DNA of 23,104 nt from Pseudomonadota bacterium (lineage in GTDB: Bacteria > Myxococcota_A > Polyangia > Polyangiales > Polyangiaceae): assembly GCA_023418705.1 (NCBI GenBank), contig JAEZYZ010000219.1, positions 1-23,104 on the forward strand. The letters run 5' to 3'. Below, piece by piece: positions 1 to 6,397 of this stretch. The notes under the pieces are model-generated. The model did no database searches. It had not been told where the DNA came from and saw only the letters and a list, made by a program, of their open reading frames with translations. Numbering within the stretch: the first letter of the stretch is position 1; each line of letters begins with the position of its first letter. A program made the position numbers and the translations under genes.

Positions 1-547
1 GGGCTGCGGCGAGCGCGCCTGCGGCGAGCGCGCCTGGCGGCGCCGCCGTGCCGCCGTAGACGGGGGCCTGGCCGTGGAGCGGTGCGTGGGCAGCCGGTTG
101 CGGTGCGTGGGCAGCCGGTTGCTGCACGTGAGCGGCCGGTTGCTGCACGTGAGCGGCCGGTTGCGGAGCTGGTTGCTGGGCGGGAGCAGCCGGTTGCGGT
201 GCGCGGGCGGCGTACTGCGGCATCACCTCCGTGCCGCGCGCCGTCGTCGCCGCCGGTGCGAGCAGCTGCAGCGTGCAGTTGCCCAAACGCACCCACTGTC
301 CTGGGTGCAGGGGCATGGGCCCGGCGAGCCGATGGCCGTGTTGATCGAAGCTGCCGTTGGTCGACCCAAGATCGGTGACGATCAAGCGCCCCGCCTCCAC
401 CTGAAGCTCCGCGTGACGGCTGGAAATACTGCCGTCGCTCAGGATCAAGTCGCCCGCCTCGCGCCCGACCAGGACCCTGCCGAGCGGCAGCGAACGATCT
501 TCCACCCGCCCGTCACCAAACTGAATCCTCACCCGCAAAAACGACAT
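1..547 (-). CDS. FHA-domain protein, partial (3' end beyond window)
   Basis: The reading frame begins with ATG at 547 (minus) and stays open to the left edge, giving about 182 visible residues. A strong ribosome binding site, GGAGGAGGAG, lies just before the ATG and fixes the start. Residues about 5-97 form a forkhead-associated domain: Gly28-Arg29, Ser42-Ser43-Arg44-His45 and the Ser-Thr-Asn-Gly stretch at 62-65 are the conserved phosphothreonine-binding positions. After about residue 105 the chain becomes a Pro/Gln/Ala linker with heptad repeats (see 81-164), then Ala-rich sequence. FHA domains bind phosphothreonine peptides and in bacteria often partner with Ser/Thr kinases or secretion systems. 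No such partner is visible here. The missing C-terminus could carry another domain, so the full function is unknown. Confidence 0.85.
   Translation of the reverse strand, partial: MSFLRVRIQFGDGRVEDRSLPLGRVLVGREAGDLILSDGSISSRHAELQVEAGRLIVTDLGSTNGSFDQHGHRLAGPMPLHPGQWVRLGNCTLQLLAPAATTARGTEVMPQYAARAPQPAAPAQQPAPQPAAHVQQPAAHVQQPAAHAPQPAAHAPLHGQAPVYGGTAAPPGALAAGALAAA
81..164 (-). repeat. Four tandem 21-bp repeats encoding a heptad linker in the FHA protein
   Basis: Units lie at 81-101, 102-122, 123-143 and 144-164. The first two are identical to each other and so are the last two. On the minus strand they encode Gln-Pro-Ala-Ala-His-x-(Pro/Gln) heptads. Degenerate further units continue to about 205. 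The unit is a multiple of three, so gain or loss of copies would keep the frame. It is probably a flexible spacer between the FHA domain and whatever follows. Confidence 0.85.
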
Positions 548-869
548 GCTCCTCCTCCGAGACCCGAGTCTACGCCTGCTGTAGCCGAGAGTTTCCCCGA
601 CTCGGCCGCGCGCCGGCTCAGTTTCGTGGTTTTTTCACGAAGCGGTCGCGGTGGCGAGGGGTTGAGTATTTTCAGGAGCTTGTGAGCCGCTGCCGATGTC
701 CGGACCCGCGCTGAGCGGCACTTTTGCTCCAAGTGGCTCGCGTGGGGCTGGTATCCTGGCGGCCGCGCGGGGTGAGCCCGTTCGTCCGCACGCCTCTGTG
801 CGGGGTTGTCCTTTCAGAGCGATGAACGGCCTCTAGCGAAAACCGTTCGTCGCGAAAGACGAGCATCAT
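548..869. other. Intergenic region with small hairpins
   Basis: No gene is supportable here. The region is the upstream side of both the FHA gene (minus) and the EGF/RTX lipoprotein (plus). Visible structures are a perfect 6-bp stem TTCGTG/CACGAA with a T-rich 7-nt loop at 623-641, a GCCGAG/CTCGGC stem around 583-605, and a 9-bp stem (one G-T pair) between GATGAACGG near 822 and CCGTTCGTC near 843. The last hairpin merges into the repeat element at 843-946. I could not assign a clear promoter. Confidence 0.5.
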
Positions 870-946
870 CTAGAGCACCGAGGCGTGAGCAGAGGCGAGG
901 GATCCCGATGTCGGGATTGGCCTGACCATCGGACTCGGTGCTCCAG
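843..946. repeat. CTAG-bounded palindromic repeat, copy C (left flank of the lipoprotein gene)
   Basis: The core at 870-946 is an imperfect palindrome. Its outer arms are CTAGAGCACCGAG and CTCGGTGCTCCAG (12 of 13 positions pair), and it has an inner hairpin ATCCCGA-TG-TCGGGAT at 902-917. The stretch 843-910, including the CCGTTCGTCGCGAAA lead-in, matches the reverse complement of about 5046-5117 with a few mismatches. It therefore belongs to the same family as the elements at 4974-5091 and 5148-5270, in inverted orientation. It ends about 40 bp before the lipoprotein start. It could be a REP/MITE-type element or a structured leader. Confidence 0.75.
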
Positions 947-984
947 GGAAGCGCGCGTGGAGCGGAATCACGAACAGTGCACGT

Positions 985-3900
985 GTGGTCGCCTTGTCGT
1001 TGCTCCTCTTGATCGGGGGCTGCGGGGAAGAGACGAAAGGGCCGGGCGAAGGCGCTGGCGGTCGAGACGCTGCTCCCGATGCCACAGCGGATGCCGGCCC
1101 GGACGCGGACTCGGATGCGGACTCGGATGCGGACTCGGATCCGGACGCCGGCGATGCGGCGGCGGACGCTGAACCGGACGCCGTCACGGCCGTCGATTGC
1201 CGAGAAGGTGTCTGCTGCCCGGAGGGCCTGCCGCTCATCACCGGTTCGGCGGACGACGACACGCTCGAGGGGACCGATGCTGCCGAGTGTCTGGTGTCGC
1301 TCGAGGGCGCCGACGCGGTCGAGGCCGGTGGCGGCGACGACGTGGTGGTCTGCGGAGCGGAAAGCGACGATTGCCGCGGCGGCGGCGGCGACGACTTCCT
1401 CGTCGGGCAGGCCGGCGACGACGAGATCCACGGTGACGATGGTGATGACGTGTTGTCCGGTGAAGAAGGCGCCGACGAGCTGTTCGGGGGCGCGGGCAAT
1501 GATTTGCTGACGGGAGGCGCGGGCGACGACCGGCTAGAAGGGGGCGACGGCCATGACGAGCTCCGCCCTGGCCCCGGCTTGGACGTGTCGGCGGGCGGAC
1601 GCGGCGACGACACCTTCTTCATCGACGACGCGTGCGACGTGGCGGAAGGCGAGTCGTTCGACGGGGGATCCGGCACCGACACCCTCCACTCACCGGTGAG
1701 CGCGGAAGGCCTCGCGGCGTTGGGCGTGGAGCTCAGGTCGATCGAGCGGGTCGTTCTCGTCGAGGGCAAGCCGGGCGGGTGCGGCGGCGTTTGTCCCGAT
1801 GGTCTGCACAAGGTCTACCGGGGGGCGGTGGCGGATCCGACCAGCAGCTTCGGAATTGCGGGTCCAGACGATCCCACGCCCGGCGCGGCGCTGTTCGACT
1901 GCGTGCCGGACGAGAGCTGCGGGGACGTCGATTGCGGCGCGCGCGGCCGTTGCGTGGTGAACGACGGCCAGGCGGTGTGCGTTTGTGACCCCGGTCATAG
2001 CGGTGAGCGCTGCGGCGCGTGCGCTCCTGGCTATGAAAGCAGCGACGCGGGCGACTGCGTCCTGGGCGACGCGTGCGCGGTGAACGTGTGCTCGGGTCAC
2101 GGCAGCTGCGTCGACGGTGAGGACGGTGTCCAGTGCGTCTGCGAGGCGGGCGTCACCGGTCCGCGCTGCACGCACTGCGCCGACGGGTACCACGGGGAGG
2201 GCTCACGCTGCGTCCCCGACCAAACGTGCACCCGGGACAGCTGCTCGGGAAGTGGAGCCTGCTCGGTCGTCGGCGGCCGGGTCGAGTGCGCCTGCGAGCG
2301 GGGCTACGCCGGAGCGCGGTGCGAGCTCACCTGCCTGGACAATGACTGCAACGGCAACGGGACCTGTGCTGAGGTGGACGGCCTGCCGTATTGCCGTTGC
2401 CTCGAGGTCGGGCTCGACCCGCAGACGGACTGCGCGAGCTGCAGGCCTGGCTTCAACGAAGCGACGACCCCGGGTGGGCCACGCTGCGTGCGCGACGGCG
2501 CCTGCGACCGAGACAGCTGTTCGGGCCACGGGACGTGCCGGGTGGCGGCGGGCGCAGCAACGTGCGTTTGCGAGGCTGGCTACGCGGGCGACAGTTGCGC
2601 GGAGTGTGCCTCCGGCCACATGCGGGTGCTGGGGGCCTGCGTGCCCGCGGCCAGCTGCGACCAGGAGGCTTGCAGCGGCCACGGCAGCTGCTCGTTCCCG
2701 GCCCACGACGGCGTGTGCGTGTGCGCGCCAGGGTTCACCGGCGACGACTGCTCGGTGGTCAACGCGCCGACGCAGGTCGTCATACGGGGCGCGGAGACGT
2801 CGCTCGAAGGGGCAGAGCCCGTGGTCCTCACGGCGCGGGCGTACGGGATTGGCAACTTCGACCGCTCGCTTTCGTGGCGTATCCTGGAAGGGGACGGCAC
2901 GCTCGAGCCGAACGGGGACACGGCGATCTTCACGCCCGAGCCCGAGCTCACAAGCGACCAGACCGTCGTGATCCAGGTCGGGACCGGGTCCGGAGCCAGC
3001 TGGCAGACCAGCTTCAAGATCTTTCCACCGGACAGCCTCGCCATCCCGATGCGGCAGGGCAATGGTCCGAACGATTTCCGTTTCCCACCGCTCGACCGAG
3101 CGATCATGGACTTCATGCGGGCGCGCTGCGTGGGGGCCGCGGTCGTGGCGGTGTCCCGCTATGGCAACGAGATCTACCGAGCCGGCTACGGTCGCCGCGA
3201 CGGCGCGCCGGTGAACGACCAACAATGGCTCGAGCGGTGCCCCTCGGATGATTTCGTGGTCGGCGCGCCCGTGACGCACCCGAGCACGCCGTTTTACATC
3301 GGCAGCAACAACAAGTCGATGACCGCGGCGATGGCTTGGGAAGCCGCGCGGCGGCGGTACGTCGACGTCCATGGCAGCCAGCCGAGCGAGGCGCAGCTCG
3401 TGGGGATGAACCTCTGCGACGCCGACTACGACCTCTTGCCGGTGCGCCTCCGGCAAGTGCTCTGCGGTGAGGTGCCGCTGCCGGTCGAGCCGTACGTCTC
3501 CGACCCGCTGCCGCCGCCGCAGATCGGGTTCGCGGCGCTCGCCACCGGCTGCGACGAGGTGACGTGCAACAACGGCGGTTGGTGCACGGAGGTGTTCGCG
3601 GGGTACGTCTCGGGTCAGAACCTTCCGTTGATCCAACCCATGTGCATCTGTCCGAGCGGGTTCTCGGGTGGCACCTGCTTGCTGTGCGCCGACCTCACCT
3701 CGGAGAACAAGTTCGATAGCCGTTTCAAGACCGTCACTCTGGGCCAGCTCGTCTCGCACAAGGCGGGGCTGCCACGAGGGGGCGCCAGCGACGCGCAGGC
3801 CTACGCCGCGGTCGCGGTCTTGCGGGGGCTCGACAGCCAGGCCGATTTTGCAGCCGAAGAAGCGAAGCTCGTGGGCTTGCAGAACTTCGACGCCGCCAAG

Positions 3901-4977
3901 GACGAGCTGCAGCTGTCGCGCAGCGTCGGATCGGACGAGGTCGCGTATTTCATCCCTCAGACGACGGCGCTCGAACATGCCATCGTGAACGCCGGGACCT
4001 GCCTCGTGGACGCCCCAGGTACGGAGCGCTACTCCAACTATGGCTATCAAATCCTGCAGCTGCTCGTCGAGCACGTGTTCGACAAGCGCTACACGGCCTT
4101 GCAGGGCGATCCGGGCGCTCACGTCGGTTCGGCCCTGCAGGAGTTCTTGAAGTCCTCGCTCGGGCTGCTGAGCGGGGAGATCTCGCCGTTCGGTATCTAT
4201 GGCGGCCAGCAGGTGTACGCGCTCATCGAGCCGACCGAGGTGAACTATCGCTACTACACGGGTAACACGTACTACCCGCTCGGGTACGACCTCAAGCGGC
4301 CCGATTGCGTGTTCGCCGACGGCACCTGCAGCTTCGGTCCCTGGCTGAACGGGAGCCGGTTCAACCTGCCGCTCACGCCGCCGAGCGCGTCGCCCGCCGC
4401 GCGCCTGCCCCTCCACATCACGGGGCATGGGAGCGGACCGGGCATCGGCGGGCTCGTCGTGGAACACCCGATCTGGCTGCGCTTCATGAAAAAGTACTGG
4501 ATTGGCGGCACGTCGCCGCCGTTCTACGGGCAGCGGCGCGGCAGCGACTGGAGCACCGACCGCGGCCACACCGGCAAGCGTCCCACGGCGATGTACAGCT
4601 ATCAGCGCCAGCGTGGCAGCGGCCCGGAGCAGTACGCGATCCCGCCGATCGACGAGGACGGGCACCTTCAGCTCGATGCCGACCAGGACCAGCTAGTCAG
4701 CCAAACCTGCAATCTACCGGACGGCATCGACGTGATCATCACGGTCAACCAGGCGCGGGACGAGATCTGCGCGCTCGAGGAGGCCGAGGACGAGCCCGGA
4801 TACACCTGCAGCGACGCCTACGGCCGGCTCGGCGCTTACGTCATGCACGGGCTGTGCGGGGTGAACTGGGGTTTGGTCCAGCACGACCCGTTCGGCGTGA
4901 GCGTGCCGGAGCCGCCCGATCCCTGCGCTCTGGTGGACGACTCGCCGGGCTGCATCTCGATCGGCGGCAATCCCTAG
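985..4977 (+). CDS. Surface lipoprotein: RTX-like repeats, EGF-like modules and beta-lactamase-family serine hydrolase
   Basis: 1330 residues from a GTG start. A hydrophobic stretch ends in an Ile-Gly-Gly-Cys lipobox at Cys13, so the protein is probably anchored in a membrane. Residues about 28-65 are an Asp/Ala-rich linker. About 87-235 carry Gly/Asp nonapeptides of the RTX calcium-binding type. Cys312-Cys589 hold six EGF-like modules. An Ig-like segment follows (about 592-690). The rest is a PF00144-type (class C beta-lactamase/esterase) domain: Ser774-Asn-Asn-Lys777 fits SxxK, Tyr1016-Ser-Asn1018 fits YxN, and His1148-Gly-Ser-Gly fits the third motif. A seventh EGF-like module (856-898) interrupts this domain before the LVSHKAGLP motif at 922-930. 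The catalytic residues look intact, so hydrolase, esterase or peptidase activity is possible, but the substrate is unknown. No charged residue precedes the hydrophobic stretch, so the start is uncertain; the frame is open upstream to 889 without another ATG, GTG or TTG. Confidence 0.9.
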   Translation: MVALSLLLLIGGCGEETKGPGEGAGGRDAAPDATADAGPDADSDADSDADSDPDAGDAAADAEPDAVTAVDCREGVCCPEGLPLITGSADDDTLEGTDAAECLVSLEGADAVEAGGGDDVVVCGAESDDCRGGGGDDFLVGQAGDDEIHGDDGDDVLSGEEGADELFGGAGNDLLTGGAGDDRLEGGDGHDELRPGPGLDVSAGGRGDDTFFIDDACDVAEGESFDGGSGTDTLHSPVSAEGLAALGVELRSIERVVLVEGKPGGCGGVCPDGLHKVYRGAVADPTSSFGIAGPDDPTPGAALFDCVPDESCGDVDCGARGRCVVNDGQAVCVCDPGHSGERCGACAPGYESSDAGDCVLGDACAVNVCSGHGSCVDGEDGVQCVCEAGVTGPRCTHCADGYHGEGSRCVPDQTCTRDSCSGSGACSVVGGRVECACERGYAGARCELTCLDNDCNGNGTCAEVDGLPYCRCLEVGLDPQTDCASCRPGFNEATTPGGPRCVRDGACDRDSCSGHGTCRVAAGAATCVCEAGYAGDSCAECASGHMRVLGACVPAASCDQEACSGHGSCSFPAHDGVCVCAPGFTGDDCSVVNAPTQVVIRGAETSLEGAEPVVLTARAYGIGNFDRSLSWRILEGDGTLEPNGDTAIFTPEPELTSDQTVVIQVGTGSGASWQTSFKIFPPDSLAIPMRQGNGPNDFRFPPLDRAIMDFMRARCVGAAVVAVSRYGNEIYRAGYGRRDGAPVNDQQWLERCPSDDFVVGAPVTHPSTPFYIGSNNKSMTAAMAWEAARRRYVDVHGSQPSEAQLVGMNLCDADYDLLPVRLRQVLCGEVPLPVEPYVSDPLPPPQIGFAALATGCDEVTCNNGGWCTEVFAGYVSGQNLPLIQPMCICPSGFSGGTCLLCADLTSENKFDSRFKTVTLGQLVSHKAGLPRGGASDAQAYAAVAVLRGLDSQADFAAEEAKLVGLQNFDAAKDELQLSRSVGSDEVAYFIPQTTALEHAIVNAGTCLVDAPGTERYSNYGYQILQLLVEHVFDKRYTALQGDPGAHVGSALQEFLKSSLGLLSGEISPFGIYGGQQVYALIEPTEVNYRYYTGNTYYPLGYDLKRPDCVFADGTCSFGPWLNGSRFNLPLTPPSASPAARLPLHITGHGSGPGIGGLVVEHPIWLRFMKKYWIGGTSPPFYGQRRGSDWSTDRGHTGKRPTAMYSYQRQRGSGPEQYAIPPIDEDGHLQLDADQDQLVSQTCNLPDGIDVIITVNQARDEICALEEAEDEPGYTCSDAYGRLGAYVMHGLCGVNWGLVQHDPFGVSVPEPPDPCALVDDSPGCISIGGNP
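1105..1140 (+). repeat. Three perfect 12-bp tandem repeats (Ala-Asp-Ser-Asp linker)
   Basis: GCGGACTCGGAT occurs at 1105-1116, 1117-1128 and 1129-1140. Each copy encodes Ala-Asp-Ser-Asp in the linker just after the lipobox. The copies are identical at the nucleotide level, which suggests recent slippage. The protein context is an acidic, probably disordered tether between the lipid anchor and the folded domains. Confidence 0.9.
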
Positions 4978-5091
4978 AGCCCCGATCCGTTTGCCAGACT
5001 GGAGGATCCCGATGAGCTCGGGGCCCCCATCGAGTGAGGGCCCCGAACTCATCGGGAAACCCTCTCGTTTGCTCACGGATCGGTGCTCTAG
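4974..5091. repeat. CTAG-bounded palindromic repeat, copy A; possible terminator
   Basis: A 118-bp imperfect palindrome that starts on the stop codon of the lipoprotein gene. The outer arms CTAGAGCCCCGATCCGT (4974-4990) and ACGGATCGGTGCTCTAG (5075-5091) pair at 16 of 17 positions. The inner arms TCCCGATGAGCTCGGGGCCC (5007-5026) and GGGCCCCGAACTCATCGGGA (5038-5057) pair at 19 of 20, with an 11-nt loop. A five-T run follows at 5101-5105. Position and structure would suit a terminator between two convergent genes, but the homologous copies at 843-946 and 5148-5270 show that it is also an interspersed repeat. Confidence 0.85.
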
Positions 5092-5105
5092 ATGGTCTCA
5101 TTTTT

Positions 5106-5142
5106 CGCGACAACCGGCTTGCTCCGCAAGCCGTTCGTCGCT
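5106..5142. terminator. Hairpin between repeat copies A and B
   Basis: A perfect 7-bp stem CGGCTTG/CAAGCCG encloses the 5-nt loop CTCCG. It is extended by GCGAC/GTCGC beyond a small internal loop. It directly follows the T-run at 5101-5105 and lies between the convergent lipoprotein and methyltransferase genes. It could end transcription in either direction, but it shares sequence with the repeat family, so it may simply be part of the element. Confidence 0.4.
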
Positions 5143-5147
5143 CTAGT

Positions 5148-5270
5148 CTAGCGCCCCGATCCGTTTGCCAGACTGGAGGATCCCGATGAGCTCGGGGCCC
5201 CATCGATAGCCAGGCTGGAGACGCGGAGGAACCGGATCCCGCCTTGAGTGAGGCTCCGACCCATTCGGAA
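5148..5270. repeat. CTAG-bounded repeat, copy B (left half near-identical to copy A)
   Basis: Positions 5148-5204 repeat 4974-5031 in direct orientation with one substitution (A to C in the CTAGAGC start) and one C fewer in the C-run. After that the copies diverge. A decayed right half may be recognisable as GAGTGAGG near 5246 followed by a CCGAcccATTCGG-like stretch. The near identity of the left halves, against the divergence elsewhere, points to a recent duplication or gene conversion. Confidence 0.75.
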
Positions 5271-5274
5271 GGCC

Positions 5275-5288
5275 GAGGCGCGTGCCTC
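5275..5288 (-). terminator. Possible terminator hairpin of the methyltransferase gene
   Basis: GAGGC/GCCTC with a 4-nt loop lies about 20 bp past the methyltransferase stop codon (minus strand). There is no T-run after it, so this is a weak call resting on position and stem only. Confidence 0.25.
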
Positions 5289-5308
5289 ACGGTTGGGTGC
5301 TTTGGCTC

Positions 5309-6115
5309 TCACTGCCGGCGAGCGACCAGCGCGACGGCGCACATCCGCGCGGCGTGCTTTCTGAACACGGCGCGCATGGCGAGGATTCGGCGCCGGGCGG
5401 CCGGGTTCGCGAGCAGGTTGGCGGTGATGCGCAGCGTGCCGAGGACCCCCTCGTCGGCGATCACGCGCGCGGACTCGAGCAGGAGCATGGGCGCGGACAG
5501 GTTCGAGAGGACCTCGAAGCCGCCCTCTTCCAGGAGGCGGCGCCAGTCGCTCGCGGCGAGCGGCCGGGCTCCGACGTGGATGGACGCCGAGAGCTCACGC
5601 TCGACCTCCGCCTTTTCGCCGTCCGAGAGGCCCTCGACGAGCGCCAGCTCGTGGATGGCGTAGCGCCCGCCCGGGCGCAGGACGCGGTGCGCCTCGCGCA
5701 CGATGGCCGCCTTCTGCTCGCCCGTCTGCATCGTGAGCATCGCCTCGCCGAACACGACGCTGGCCGAGGCGGCGTCGAGACCGGTGCTGGAAGCGCTGCC
5801 TTGGCGGCACTGGTCGCGTCCCGGGCGCAGCACCTTTTGGGTGGCGCGCACCGCCGCCTCGTCGCGATCGACCGCCACGTAGGACGCGGGAGCGCGGGTG
5901 AGCGCGAGGCGCGTCGTCGTGCCGAGGCCAGGGGCGAGCTCGACGACGTCGTCGTCCGGACCGATCGCCAACCCGTCGAGCATCTTTCGGGTGAGCTCCA
6001 GGCCACCCGGGCGCAGCACGCGCTTGCCCATGCGGGCAAGCAACCAGTGCCCTGGCATCCGCTCGATGTCGAGGTGAGCGCCGGGAAGCTCGAGGGCGTG
6101 CCTGTGGACGTTCAT
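5309..6115 (-). CDS. Class I SAM-dependent methyltransferase
   Basis: 268 residues from ATG at 6115, preceded by AAGGAG with a 6-nt spacer, which supports the start. Residues 57-68 (VVELAPGLGTTT) are the glycine-rich SAM-binding motif I. Asp83 in AVDRD is the usual acidic residue that contacts the SAM ribose. A VLRPGG turn around residue 145, followed by hydrophobic beta strands, matches the Methyltransf_11/UbiE-like fold. The substrate cannot be read from the sequence. The gene is divergent from the fatty-acid-type operon that starts at 6398, and the two share a 282-bp upstream region with operator-like palindromes. Co-regulation, or a role in the same pathway (for example methylating its product), is plausible but inferred. 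Its 3' end faces the repeat cluster at 4974-5270. Confidence 0.85.
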   Translation of the reverse strand: MNVHRHALELPGAHLDIERMPGHWLLARMGKRVLRPGGLELTRKMLDGLAIGPDDDVVELAPGLGTTTRLALTRAPASYVAVDRDEAAVRATQKVLRPGRDQCRQGSASSTGLDAASASVVFGEAMLTMQTGEQKAAIVREAHRVLRPGGRYAIHELALVEGLSDGEKAEVERELSASIHVGARPLAASDWRRLLEEGGFEVLSNLSAPMLLLESARVIADEGVLGTLRITANLLANPAARRRILAMRAVFRKHAARMCAVALVARRQ

Positions 6116-6151
6116 GGAGGACTCCTTTGAAAACGCGAATCAGTCGCACGC

Positions 6152-6179
6152 ACGATACCCCAGCGCCAGACGCCGTCAA
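6152..6179 (-). promoter_or_regulatory. Sigma-70-type promoter of the methyltransferase gene
   Basis: On the minus strand TTGACG (6179-6174) is followed after 16 bp by TATCGT (6157-6152). The -35 box matches consensus at five of six positions and the -10 box at four of six. The predicted start of transcription is about 30 bp before the ATG at 6115, which suits the AAGGAG ribosome binding site. This is a prediction from sequence alone. Confidence 0.5.
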
Positions 6180-6229
6180 GCGAGCGACGACGCATTCGGG
6201 CCCGCATGAGCTCCGGCGACGCCGGCGGC

Positions 6230-6243
6230 ATGACGACCGTCAT
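6230..6243. promoter_or_regulatory. Operator-like palindrome 1 (ATGACGACCGTCAT)
   Basis: A near-perfect 14-bp palindrome sits inside the 19-bp stretch 6229-6247, which recurs with one change at 6287-6305. It lies in the divergent region between the methyltransferase and the ketosynthase operon. The size and symmetry suit a dimeric repressor of the TetR or GntR type. No such regulator gene is in the window. Confidence 0.5.
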
Positions 6244-6287
6244 CGTGATCGCCCTCGCCACCCGATGGGTGGTCGGCGGAGCGACCC

Positions 6288-6301
6288 ATGACGGCCGTCA
6301 T
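6288..6301. promoter_or_regulatory. Operator-like palindrome 2 (ATGACGGCCGTCAT, perfect)
   Basis: A perfect 14-bp palindrome whose centre is 58 bp from that of the first site. The shared downstream bases TCGTG make the pair a direct repeat as well as two palindromes. The site lies about 97 bp before the ketosynthase ATG and about 173 bp from the methyltransferase ATG, so it could serve either promoter. Confidence 0.5.
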
Positions 6302-6397
6302 CGTGGTGCTTCGACAAACTCGCTAGCGTCCGCCGCCACACACACCGAACGCGAGCTCCCTCCGGGGCCGCGCGCCAGCGCTCGATCCCACCCCACC

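Noticed and set aside
3061..4550. Reading the beta-lactamase-family domain as an antibiotic-resistance gene
   Set aside because: The PF00144 fold covers many esterases and peptidases. The inserted EGF module and surface-protein architecture argue against a dedicated beta-lactamase.
2203..4665. Long open frame on the minus strand, 820 codons
   Set aside because: It is antisense to the EGF/hydrolase gene. The translation is Arg/Ala/Val-rich with no motif, as expected opposite GC-rich coding sequence.
843..5270. CRISPR array or insertion sequence as an explanation for the repeats
   Set aside because: Only three palindromic copies, no regular spacing and no transposase or cas gene in the window.
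5282..6130. Plus-strand frame of 282 codons opposite the methyltransferase
   Set aside because: Low-complexity Arg/Ala/Glu translation; the minus strand has a clear methyltransferase with a ribosome binding site and promoter.
6206..6397. N-terminal extension of the ketosynthase by 64 codons
   Set aside because: The extension has no homology pattern, covers the operator-like palindromes, and family members begin close to the VVVTGVG strand. The ATG at 6398 fits better.
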